DNA from: CAYSCW01 sp964449165
Lineage (GTDB): Bacteria > Acidobacteriota > Aminicenantia > Aminicenantales > Aminicenantaceae
Assembly (NCBI GenBank): GCA_964449165.1
Contig: CAYVAT010000002.1
Span: 127,719-191,718, forward strand
DNA: 64,000 bases
Direction: 5' to 3'
Part shown: piece by piece, positions 33,031-40,690 of the stretch
How the letters are laid out: each line of letters opens with the position of its first letter
Numbering within the stretch: the stretch's first letter is position 1
The notes under the pieces: generated by a model
The model's input: the letters and a program-made list of their open reading frames with translations, nothing else
Database searches by the model: none
Told to the model about the DNA's origin: nothing
Translations under genes and position numbers: made by a program

Positions 33031-35087
33031 AAATAAGTTTGAACTGGCTCAAGGAATATGTAGAGGTAGATATTCCCCTTGTCCAGCTGGTAGAAAAGCT
33101 GAATATGATCGGGTTGCTGGTCGAAGGCTGGGAGGGAATCGGCCAGGATATCATCCTGGATATCGAGACATATGCTAACCGCCCAGATACTCTGGGCCAT
33201 CTGGGTATTGCTAGGGAGGTGGCTACTGCCCTGGAGTTACCGCTCAAGAAGAAGAACTGGCCTCTGACTGAGGGCGAAGAGCAGGCTTCCCAGGTTGTGG
33301 ATATCCAGATAAATAATGCTGATCTCTGTCCTCGCTACTGTGGAGTCATCATCAGGGACCTCCAGGTTGGGCCATCGCCGGAGTGGCTGAGAAAGAGGAT
33401 TGAAGCCATGGACCTTAAACCAGTAAACAATGTCGTTGATGTGACTAACTACGTGCTTTTCTCAACCTCCCACCCCATTCATGCTTTTGATCTGGATAAA
33501 ATAGAGGGGAGAAAAATCATCATCAGAAATGCAGAAAAAGGAGAAATTCTCTCGAGCCTGGAGGGTAAAAAAATCGTTCTTTCTCCTGAGATGCTGGTCA
33601 TTGCTGATGAGGAAAAGCCTGTTGCTTTGGCTGGATTGATCGGAGGTGAGGAGTCCGGAGTGACTGAGGCTACTCGCCATGTTTTCATAGAAAGTGCTTA
33701 TTTCGATCCTATTTCTATACGAAAAACAAGCAAAAAGACAGGAATCTCCACAGATGCTTCTTATCGTTTTGAGAGGGGAGCCGATATTTCATTTCCTCCT
33801 CAGGCTGCGCTCATGGCCGCCTCGCTTCTGACTCAAATGGGAGGAGTGGCCGCTCAGGGGATTCTGGATGTTTATCCCAAGCCAAAGAATCAAAAAACAC
33901 TCGTTCTCCGCAACCACCGCATTGCAGAGCTTATTGGTTTGGAGATTGATAGGGAATTTGTCCTTCGCACATTCTCTGCTCTGGGAGTGGATATTAAAGA
34001 AGAGAACAAGGGAATCTATCGGGCCAAGATTCCATCTTTTCGAGTGGATATAGAAAGGGAAGCAGACATGGTTGAAGAGATAGCCCGTTTCTACGGATAT
34101 GATAAGATTCCATCCGAGTTTCCTCCCTTGCAGAAGTTAGAACCTGTTTGTGATCCCAGGAGGAAATGGATTGGGAAAATAAGAGAGATGCTCTTTCATC
34201 AAGGATATGATGAATTTGTCAATTTCAGTTTTTGTGACCCAGAAAAAGAGCCTCTCTTTCAAACAGGAAAAAAGGCCGTCCAAATCAGAAATCCTGTCTC
34301 CTCCAAAGCTTCATTTCTTCGGACTACTCTGATGGAAGGATTGTTGGAGAGTCTTCTTTGGAACAAAAACAGAGATGCTGATGGAGTGCAAGCCTTTGAA
34401 ATCGGGAACATCTATTATTGGGAAAAGGAAAAAATTCTAGAAAAGCTCTCTCTTACCTTAATCACCCTAGGCTATATGGATCCCCCTCATTGGCAGGGAA
34501 AAAGAGAACAGGCGGACTTCTTTCATCTTAAAGGAACATGTGAATTTCTTATGAAAAACCTGAGATACGAGCCTTACAATTTCAAGGAAGAGGATCACTC
34601 TTTTTTCGAAAAAAGATATGCTCTTTCCCTCAACTATAAAGGAGAACTTATTGGCTGTTTGGGATTGCTGAAGAAGGATATCCTCCATTCTTATTCTTTA
34701 GAAGAGGAGGTTTGGGCCGCAGAGCTTGATCTTCATACACTTTTTGAGAAACAGCCCCAAAGCTTTCGCTTCTCTCCTGTGGCCAGATATCCCAGTATCA
34801 CTCGTGATGTGTCTTTGATTGCCGATCGAAATATTCCTTATCAGAGGATAAAGGAAGAAGTAGAAAAGCTCGATACTCCTTATTTGGAAAAGTTTGATCT
34901 TTATGATATTTTTTCTGGATCCTCCGTCCCAAAGGGGAAAGTCAGTTTGTCACTCCGGTTCATCTTTCGCCATCCTCAAAGGACTTTGCTGGCTGAGGAA
35001 GTTGATAAGCATCTGGAGAAAGCCATCAAAACCCTGAAGGCAAGCTTTAAATTTCAATTGAGAGAAGGAGGGAAAATTGACAAGTGA
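33027..35087 (+). CDS. pheT: Phenylalanyl-tRNA synthetase beta subunit, short form lacking the EMAP-type tRNA-binding domain
   Basis: Editing and structural subunit. At 686 residues it is about 110 shorter than the usual 790-800. The family start ISLNWLKEYVEVDI and IGLLVEGWEG run straight into IETYANRPDTLGHLGIAREV, so the OB-fold (EMAP-II-like) tRNA-binding domain normally inserted near residue 40-150 is missing. The B3/B4 editing domain (VDVTNYVLFSTSHPIHAFD, GLIGGEESGVTEATRHVFIE), B5, the inactive class II core and the C-terminal anticodon-binding domain (ARYPSITRDVSLIADRNIPY) are present. Coupled to pheS by 4 bases and to the next small gene by 11. The deletion looks clean, so the enzyme is probably active. 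Confidence 0.96.
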   Translation: MKISLNWLKEYVEVDIPLVQLVEKLNMIGLLVEGWEGIGQDIILDIETYANRPDTLGHLGIAREVATALELPLKKKNWPLTEGEEQASQVVDIQINNADLCPRYCGVIIRDLQVGPSPEWLRKRIEAMDLKPVNNVVDVTNYVLFSTSHPIHAFDLDKIEGRKIIIRNAEKGEILSSLEGKKIVLSPEMLVIADEEKPVALAGLIGGEESGVTEATRHVFIESAYFDPISIRKTSKKTGISTDASYRFERGADISFPPQAALMAASLLTQMGGVAAQGILDVYPKPKNQKTLVLRNHRIAELIGLEIDREFVLRTFSALGVDIKEENKGIYRAKIPSFRVDIEREADMVEEIARFYGYDKIPSEFPPLQKLEPVCDPRRKWIGKIREMLFHQGYDEFVNFSFCDPEKEPLFQTGKKAVQIRNPVSSKASFLRTTLMEGLLESLLWNKNRDADGVQAFEIGNIYYWEKEKILEKLSLTLITLGYMDPPHWQGKREQADFFHLKGTCEFLMKNLRYEPYNFKEEDHSFFEKRYALSLNYKGELIGCLGLLKKDILHSYSLEEEVWAAELDLHTLFEKQPQSFRFSPVARYPSITRDVSLIADRNIPYQRIKEEVEKLDTPYLEKFDLYDIFSGSSVPKGKVSLSLRFIFRHPQRTLLAEEVDKHLEKAIKTLKASFKFQLREGGKIDK

Positions 35088-35337
35088 ATTAGAAAGAATT
35101 AAAATTCTTGAAGGTAAGATTTCTCAGGTAGTAGAGTATATAAGCAAGCTTTCCGAGGAGAATAAGAAACTCAAGCAGCAGATGAGTGAGTTGAGGTCCG
35201 ATAGGAAGAAGCTGGAGGAGAAGGCCAGGCATTCTTCGAAGCTCGATGAAAGCTTAAAGAAGTTCCAAGAGGAAAGAGAAATCATTAAAGAAAAGATAGA
35301 GGCCATCATCGGCCAGATTGATCAGTTAGGAATATGA
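35077..35337 (+). CDS. Small coiled-coil protein (ZapB-like)
   Basis: An 86-residue, almost wholly helical protein with heptad spacing of Leu and Ile (ISQVVEYISKLSEENKKLKQ, MSELRSDRKKLEEKARHS), like the division factor ZapB or a short DivIC-type helper. It starts at TTG, supported by GAGAAGGAGGG 4-5 bases upstream, inside the end of pheT. Its stop overlaps the zapA start (ATGA). The pheT-coiled coil-zapA order is a known arrangement, which supports a cell-division role, but coiled coils cannot be assigned by sequence alone. Confidence 0.75.
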   Translation: MTSELERIKILEGKISQVVEYISKLSEENKKLKQQMSELRSDRKKLEEKARHSSKLDESLKKFQEEREIIKEKIEAIIGQIDQLGI

Positions 35338-35660
35338 TCGATAGAGTCATCGAAATCGAAATCTACGGACAAAAATACAGGATTAGAGTCAAAGGAGAAG
35401 AGGATGAAAAGTATATAAGCCATTTGACTTCTTATGTTGATCAAAAAATGCGAGAAGTTGCAGTCAAATCCAAATCCGTTGATATCCTGAAGATAGCAGT
35501 CCTTGCAGCCTTGAACATTGCTGACGAATACTTCTTGTGTCAGAAAAAACTGGATCAACTCAACGAAGTCATCGGCCACATGGAGAGTGAAATCGAAAGT
35601 TTGGAGGTTCACTTTTTGAAAAATGAGAATAGATACAAGAATATTGAGGAAGCCACTTGA
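35334..35660 (+). CDS. zapA: Cell division protein ZapA
   Basis: Cytoplasmic FtsZ-binding protein that bundles FtsZ filaments. The 108-residue protein has the ZapA N-terminal beta strands (VIEIEIYGQKYRIRVKGEED) and the helix HLTSYVDQKMREVAVKSKSV with DILKIAVLAALNIADEYF, then a C-terminal coiled coil. Overlaps the preceding coiled-coil gene by 4 bases and is probably translationally coupled to it. Confidence 0.9.
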   Translation: MIDRVIEIEIYGQKYRIRVKGEEDEKYISHLTSYVDQKMREVAVKSKSVDILKIAVLAALNIADEYFLCQKKLDQLNEVIGHMESEIESLEVHFLKNENRYKNIEEAT

Positions 35661-35857
35661 ATTAAACAAGATAATAGATGGGCTAAAGGGTACCCCAGGC
35701 ATGAAAATGAAACAAAGGGAAAATCCTTATTTCCATCTGCGCACAACGGTTCCCTTATTTAAATCCCTTTCCAGTGTCCAATCGAATACAGTGATCATCC
35801 GTTAAGATCCTCCTTGCTTTCCTCTCCTTTGACGTACAATCGAAGGAGGTGGTCAAA
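35661..35857 (+). other. Gap between zapA and rny without a recognised feature
   Basis: In many bacteria the 6S RNA gene follows zapA. This 197-base gap would be large enough, and it has short pairings (for example GGAAA/TTTCC near 35720-35736), but I could not draw the long arm and central bubble of 6S RNA. No coding frame is convincing. The rny Shine-Dalgarno sequence AAGGAGG occupies 35843-35849. Confidence 0.4.
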
Positions 35858-37420
35858 GTGAATTCATCCCTTTTGATTAGCATTATCGCAGCCGCAATTT
35901 TAAGCGGGTTTATCGTTTTTATTCTCATCAAGAAAACCTACGGAGCACGCTCCATTTTCAAGGCTCAGCAGGAAGCTAAAAACATCTTGGAAAAGGCTCA
36001 GCAGGAAGCTGCAGAGATAAAGAGGGAAGTTACTATAGAGGCTAAGGAAAAATATTTAAATCTCAAGTCTGATTTTGAACGGCAGACCAGAGACAGACGT
36101 AGAAAACTCAATGAGATGGAAAGGAGATTGGTCCATAAAGAAGAAAATCTGGAGCGTAGATTTCAGACCCTGGAGAAAAAGGAAAAGGATTTTTCCTCCA
36201 AAGAACGAATGCTTTATGCCAAAGAAAAAGAAATTGGAGATAATGAAAAGAAATGTGAAGAATTGAAGAAGCAGGCAGTGGAAGAGTTGGAAAGGATTTC
36301 GGATATGACCAAGGAAGAAGCCAAGAGCACGTTAGCCGCCAAGTTGGAAGATGAAGCTAAATTGGAGGCTGTGCAGACTATCCGTAAGATCGAAGAAGAG
36401 ACCAGGGAGAAAAGCATGGTTCTGGCACGTCAAATCATCAGCCAGGCAATCCAGAGATCGGCTGCAGAACATGTTGTGGAGACCACTGTTTCAGTGGTCG
36501 ACCTTCCTTCTGATGACATGAAAGGACGGATCATCGGAAGGGAAGGACGAAACATTCGTGCTTTGGAGATGGCAACTGGTGTGGATATTATCGTTGATGA
36601 TACTCCTGAGGCCGTGATTCTTTCCAGCTTTGATCCCATCCGGCGAGAGATGGCCCGACTGTCCATTGAAAAGCTTGTGGTGGATGGAAGAATTCATCCA
36701 GCCCGTATCGAGGAGGTCGTGGAGACGGTCAAGAAAGAATTGGAAGAGAAAATCAAGCAGGAGGGAGAGTCCATAGTGCTCGAACTCCGGCTTCAGGACA
36801 TCCATCCAGAGTTGATCAAGCTACTGGGCAAGTTGAAATACCGAACAAGCTATGGACAGAATGTGCTCCAGCATTCCAAAGAAGTAGCCTATTTGGCGGC
36901 TGTAATGGCGAGAGAACTGAATGCAGATGTAAATGTGGCCATGAGAGCAGGACTTCTTCATGATATAGGCAAGGCTGTGGATAAAGATGTTGAAGGTACC
37001 CATACGGAGCTGAGTGTAGAGAGCGCTAAAAAATATGGAGAATCTGATGCTGTTATTCAGGCGATCGCTTCCCACCATCGGGACGTGGAGTTTCCTTCGG
37101 TGGAGGCGGTTTTGGTTCAGGCTGCTGATACCCTCTCTGCTGCTCGGCCTGGAGCCCGTCGCGAACTCCTAGAGAAATACATAAAAAGGTTGGAAAAGCT
37201 GGAGGAGATTGCCCATTCCTATGAAGGGGTGGCCAAGGCTTATGCACTTCAAGCGGGAAGAGAGATTCGGATCATCGTCGAGAGTCAGAGGATATCCGAT
37301 GATAAGGCTGCTTTAGCAGCAAAAGAGATCGCCAGGAAAATAAAGGATGAGTTGGAATATCCGGGTCAGATCAAGGTGACTGTTATTCGGGAGATGAGAG
37401 CTGTTGAATATGCCAGATAA
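35858..37420 (+). CDS. rny: Ribonuclease Y
   Basis: Membrane-anchored endoribonuclease that initiates mRNA decay in many bacteria. About 520 residues: an N-terminal transmembrane helix (LLISIIAAAILSGFIVFILI), a long coiled coil (35-200), a KH domain (VVDLPSDDMKGRIIGREGRN, then IRALEMATGVDIIVDD) and an HD domain with GLLHDIGKAVD and ASHHRDVEFPS. GTG at 35858 is chosen because AAGGAGG ends 8 bases before it; a GTG at 35849 would overlap the Shine-Dalgarno sequence. ymdB overlaps its end by 11 bases, a common pairing. Confidence 0.97.
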   Translation: MNSSLLISIIAAAILSGFIVFILIKKTYGARSIFKAQQEAKNILEKAQQEAAEIKREVTIEAKEKYLNLKSDFERQTRDRRRKLNEMERRLVHKEENLERRFQTLEKKEKDFSSKERMLYAKEKEIGDNEKKCEELKKQAVEELERISDMTKEEAKSTLAAKLEDEAKLEAVQTIRKIEEETREKSMVLARQIISQAIQRSAAEHVVETTVSVVDLPSDDMKGRIIGREGRNIRALEMATGVDIIVDDTPEAVILSSFDPIRREMARLSIEKLVVDGRIHPARIEEVVETVKKELEEKIKQEGESIVLELRLQDIHPELIKLLGKLKYRTSYGQNVLQHSKEVAYLAAVMARELNADVNVAMRAGLLHDIGKAVDKDVEGTHTELSVESAKKYGESDAVIQAIASHHRDVEFPSVEAVLVQAADTLSAARPGARRELLEKYIKRLEKLEEIAHSYEGVAKAYALQAGREIRIIVESQRISDDKAALAAKEIARKIKDELEYPGQIKVTVIREMRAVEYAR

Positions 37421-38225
37421 GATCCGAATTCTCTTTTTGGGGGATATCATCGGAAGGCCGGGAAGGAAGGCACTAGGGAAATACCTCCCTTCTCTGATAA
37501 CCAAACATACTCCTTCTCTTGTCTTGGCCAATGCGGAAAACGCTGCCGGAGGCATCGGCATCACGCAAGAAGTTGGTCAAGAACTCTTGACTCAGGTTCA
37601 TGTCTTGACCTCTGGAAATCACATCTGGGATAAGCGCGAAGGCATCGCCTATTTGGAGAAAGAACCAAGGTTGCTGCGTCCGGCGAATTATCCTCCACTG
37701 AATCCAGGGAAAGGGACCTATGTTTTTGAGGATGAAAAGTGCGGAAAGATTGGCATCTTAAATCTTCAGGGAAGAGTTTTTATGGAGCCCATAGATTGTC
37801 CCTTCAGAGTTGCCGACAGGGAAGTTAAGGCCTTAAAAGAAGTCACTTCTATAGTCGTGGTGGATTTCCATGCCGAGGCAACTTCTGAAAAGCAAGCCAT
37901 GGGATGGCACCTGGATGGAAGGGTCTCAGCCGTACTGGGAACCCATACTCATGTGCCTACAGCCGATGAGAGGATTCTTCCTCAGGGGACAGCTTACATC
38001 ACTGATGTCGGTATGGTAGGAGCCTTTAATTCTGTGATCGGCATTCGGAGAGACAGGGCTTTAGACCGTTTCCTCACTGCCCGTCCTCAACGTTTCGAAC
38101 CGGCAAAGGATGGAATCCTCTTTTCGGCTGCGGTGGTGGAAGTGGATAGAGGAAGTGGCAAGGCCCTTTCTGTCGAGAGAGAGAGCATCATCGAGGAAAA
38201 GAGTGAAGAGAGAGCATCAAGTTAA
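37410..38225 (+). CDS. ymdB: YmdB-type metallophosphoesterase (TIGR00282 family)
   Basis: Two-metal phosphoesterase; B. subtilis YmdB hydrolyses cyclic nucleotides and affects biofilm and motility gene expression, often encoded next to rny. The 271-residue protein has ILFLGDIIGRPGRKAL, LANAENAAGGIGI, TSGNHIWDKRE, VDFHAEATSEKQAMGWHLDG and LGTHTHVPTADERILPQGTA, covering all metal ligands. The start is taken at ATG; an upstream TTG two codons earlier is also open. Its end overlaps xseA by 23 bases. Confidence 0.93.
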   Translation: MPDKIRILFLGDIIGRPGRKALGKYLPSLITKHTPSLVLANAENAAGGIGITQEVGQELLTQVHVLTSGNHIWDKREGIAYLEKEPRLLRPANYPPLNPGKGTYVFEDEKCGKIGILNLQGRVFMEPIDCPFRVADREVKALKEVTSIVVVDFHAEATSEKQAMGWHLDGRVSAVLGTHTHVPTADERILPQGTAYITDVGMVGAFNSVIGIRRDRALDRFLTARPQRFEPAKDGILFSAAVVEVDRGSGKALSVERESIIEEKSEERASS

Positions 38226-39537
38226 ACCTGACAAGATATACACGGTATCTGAAATCACTCAGCTGGTAAAACTGGAGTTAGAAAGTGCCTTCCCCCTTCT
38301 TTGGGTGGAAGGAGAGGTTTCCAACTTTCACCGCCATCACTCCGGCCATCTCTATTTCACTTTAAAGGATGAGATGAGCCAGTTGCGGACAGTGATGTTC
38401 CGTTCCGAAGCTTCGGCGGTCCCCTTTGAGTTGGAAGACGGCCTCCAGGTGATCTGTCGAGGTCGGATAAATGTCTATGAGCCCAGGGGGGAATACCAGT
38501 TTCTGGTCGACTTGGTGGAACCAAAAGGCAAAGGCGCTCTTCAATTGGCCTTTGAGCAGCTCAAGGAGAAATTGAAGAAAGAGGGGCTGTTTGACTCTCG
38601 TTTCAAGAAGAGGCTTCCTTTGCTACCCAAAAAAGTCGGCCTGGTGACTTCTCCTCGAGGAGCGGCTATCGTCGACATCCTCAAGACGTTGGAAAGACGG
38701 TTTGCCCGACTCCACATCCTGGTTTACCCGGTAAGGGTGCAGGGAGAGGGGGCAGCCCAAGAAATCGTTGAAGGCATAGATTATCTTGGAGGGAAAACCG
38801 ATGTGGATGTGATCGTCATCGGCCGCGGAGGAGGATCCATAGAGGATTTGTGGGCTTTCAATGAAGAGCAGGTGGCCAGGGCCATATTTCGGTGTCCCAT
38901 CCCCGTTATCTCAGCTGTTGGACACGAGATAGATTTTACCATTTCTGATTTTGTGGCTGATATCCGAGCTTCCACTCCATCTGTGGCAGCGGAAATGGTG
39001 ATAGAGAAGGAGCAGGCTTTCCTGGAGCGCATCGACAATTTGGAGAAGAGAATGATCCACCAGCAGAAATATTCTCTTCAAGAGGAAACACACAGGGTTT
39101 TCAGCCTCATTCAACATCGGGCTTTTCAGAATTTTAAACTGAGACTTCTCAACCTCCACCAGAAAATCGACGAGCTGGAGACGAGGGCCTGGAATGTTAT
39201 CAGAGCTAAGGACCAGCTCATTGCAGAGAGTAAAGCCAGACTCTCTCTTCTGGAAGAAAAGATGTCAAATGTGTTGAAGAACATTCTTCAGAACCTTCTT
39301 AGGATATGGGAGCGTCTTTCGGTCCAGTTGCATAACCTGAGCCCTCTGAATATACTAAAAAAGGGTTACACACTCTGTTGGCGTAATGGAGGCAAGCATC
39401 TTATCAGACGCATCGAGGAAGTTGAAGAGAGAAAAGAGCTAATGGTGTCTTTCTACAAAGGTGAATTTTCTTGTCTGGTCAAGAATGTGGACAGATCCAA
39501 ACTCATTCAAACGCACATCGTGAAGGAGAAAAAATGA
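38203..39537 (+). CDS. xseA: Exonuclease VII large subunit
   Basis: Catalytic subunit of the single-strand DNA exonuclease VII. The GTG start has GAGG six bases upstream; a longer frame starting inside ymdB is rejected because its extra residues do not match the family. The 444-residue protein has the N-terminal OB fold (LLWVEGEVSNFHRHHSGHLY), VGLVTSPRGAAIVDIL, VIVIGRGGGSIEDLWAFNEE (catalytic region) and AVGHEIDFTISDFVADIRAS, followed by a long coiled coil where the small subunits bind. The xseB start overlaps its stop (ATGA). Confidence 0.96.
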   Translation: MKREHQVKPDKIYTVSEITQLVKLELESAFPLLWVEGEVSNFHRHHSGHLYFTLKDEMSQLRTVMFRSEASAVPFELEDGLQVICRGRINVYEPRGEYQFLVDLVEPKGKGALQLAFEQLKEKLKKEGLFDSRFKKRLPLLPKKVGLVTSPRGAAIVDILKTLERRFARLHILVYPVRVQGEGAAQEIVEGIDYLGGKTDVDVIVIGRGGGSIEDLWAFNEEQVARAIFRCPIPVISAVGHEIDFTISDFVADIRASTPSVAAEMVIEKEQAFLERIDNLEKRMIHQQKYSLQEETHRVFSLIQHRAFQNFKLRLLNLHQKIDELETRAWNVIRAKDQLIAESKARLSLLEEKMSNVLKNILQNLLRIWERLSVQLHNLSPLNILKKGYTLCWRNGGKHLIRRIEEVEERKELMVSFYKGEFSCLVKNVDRSKLIQTHIVKEKK

Positions 39538-39824
39538 GTGAAATGAGTTTTGAGAAAGCCTTGGAAGATCTAGAGAAGGTCGTCGAAAAGTTAGAGAAGG
39601 GCGGTCTTTCCTTGAACGAATCATTGTCTTTATTTGAAAAGGGAGTGAGGCTGGCCAAGTTTTTAAGGGGAGAACTGGAAAAGGCGGAAAAGAAAGTCGA
39701 GATTCTTCTCAAGGATGAAAAGGGACAGGTCAAAGCAGAGCCTTTTCAACTTGAAGGAGAAGAGGATACTGGAGAACAAGACGAATCTTCTGGCGGAGGA
39801 GAGAATAACAACCTCCCTTTTTAG
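39534..39824 (+). CDS. xseB: Exonuclease VII small subunit
   Basis: Binds the XseA coiled coil. The core (MSFEKALEDLEKVVEKLEKG, LSLNESLSLFEKGVRLAKFL) is typical, with a longer than usual acidic, glycine-rich tail (EEDTGEQDESSGGGENNN); 96 residues against about 80. The start codon overlaps the xseA stop and GAAGGAG is upstream, so the subunits are co-translated. Confidence 0.94.
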   Translation: MSEMSFEKALEDLEKVVEKLEKGGLSLNESLSLFEKGVRLAKFLRGELEKAEKKVEILLKDEKGQVKAEPFQLEGEEDTGEQDESSGGGENNNLPF

Positions 39825-39835
39825 GTTAAAGATAC

Positions 39836-40690
39836 ATGGAAGTTGATGACGAGCTGACACAGAAAAAGAAGGCTGTCGATCGATATCTCGAGCAGCTGCT
39901 TTCTCGAGAAGATTCTTTGATTGACAAGGCCATGAGATATGTCGTTTTTTCTGGAGGAAAAAGATTCCGGCCTCTGCTTGCTCTCTCTTCTGGAGAATGC
40001 TTTGGAGTTTCTCATGAAGTTGTCCTTCCCTTTGCCTGTGCTCTTGAGCTCATTCATAATTATTCTCTTATTCACGATGATTTGCCTTCCATGGATGATG
40101 ACGATTTTCGCCGGGGAAAACCATCTTGTCATAAGGCTTTTGGGGAGAATATTGCACTTCTGGCCGGAGATAGCCTTCTGACCATGGCTTTTGAAGTTAT
40201 GGCTAAGGCTCCTGTGGAGGAGAAGTGCTTAACAAAGAAAGAAATTCTTATCAGTGAAATCAGTCGCCTAGCAGGTGTAGAAGGGATGATTGGCGGACAG
40301 GCATTGGATATTTCTTCTTCTCCCTCTGAGATGACAGAAGAGGGATACTATGAACTTACCCTGAAAAAAACAGGCTCGCTTCTCATTGCCTCTCTCAAAG
40401 TGGGGGCGATTTTAGGGGATGCCGTGCCTTCCCAGATTCAAGCTCTGGAAGAGTATGGCAGGAACCTAGGGCTGGCCTTTCAGATAAGAGACGACATCAT
40501 CGATTCTTACGGAGGTTCTTCTAAGGATCATCCTTCTCGACCCGATGCAGTTTTGCTATTTGGAGACAAGGAGGCTCAGCGCAAGCTTAGAGTTTATATC
40601 GAGAGGGCAACTCGTTCCTTAGAAGATGGCGGATTGGAATCTGAGAAACTCCGTTATCTAGCCTTGAAACTTCTAGAAACCGGAAGATGA
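39836..40690 (+). CDS. ispA: Polyprenyl (farnesyl/geranyl) diphosphate synthase
   Basis: Condenses isopentenyl diphosphate with allylic diphosphates. The 284-residue protein has GGKRFRPLLALSSGE, the first Asp-rich motif in SLIHDDLPSMDDDDFRRG and the second in FQIRDDIIDSYGG, with GEN-type GKPSCHKAFGENIALLAGD between. Chain length cannot be read with certainty, but the residues before the first motif and the gene context (dxs next, 4-base overlap) fit the short-chain IspA that feeds undecaprenyl and quinone synthesis. Confidence 0.93.
   Translation: MEVDDELTQKKKAVDRYLEQLLSREDSLIDKAMRYVVFSGGKRFRPLLALSSGECFGVSHEVVLPFACALELIHNYSLIHDDLPSMDDDDFRRGKPSCHKAFGENIALLAGDSLLTMAFEVMAKAPVEEKCLTKKEILISEISRLAGVEGMIGGQALDISSSPSEMTEEGYYELTLKKTGSLLIASLKVGAILGDAVPSQIQALEEYGRNLGLAFQIRDDIIDSYGGSSKDHPSRPDAVLLFGDKEAQRKLRVYIERATRSLEDGGLESEKLRYLALKLLETGR

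Noticed and set aside
35661..35857. Call of 6S RNA
   Set aside because: Only the position supports it; the long hairpin with a central bubble could not be drawn.
38110..38202. Upstream extension of xseA
   Set aside because: The extra residues are out-of-frame ymdB sequence; GTG at 38203 fits the family start and ribosome site.
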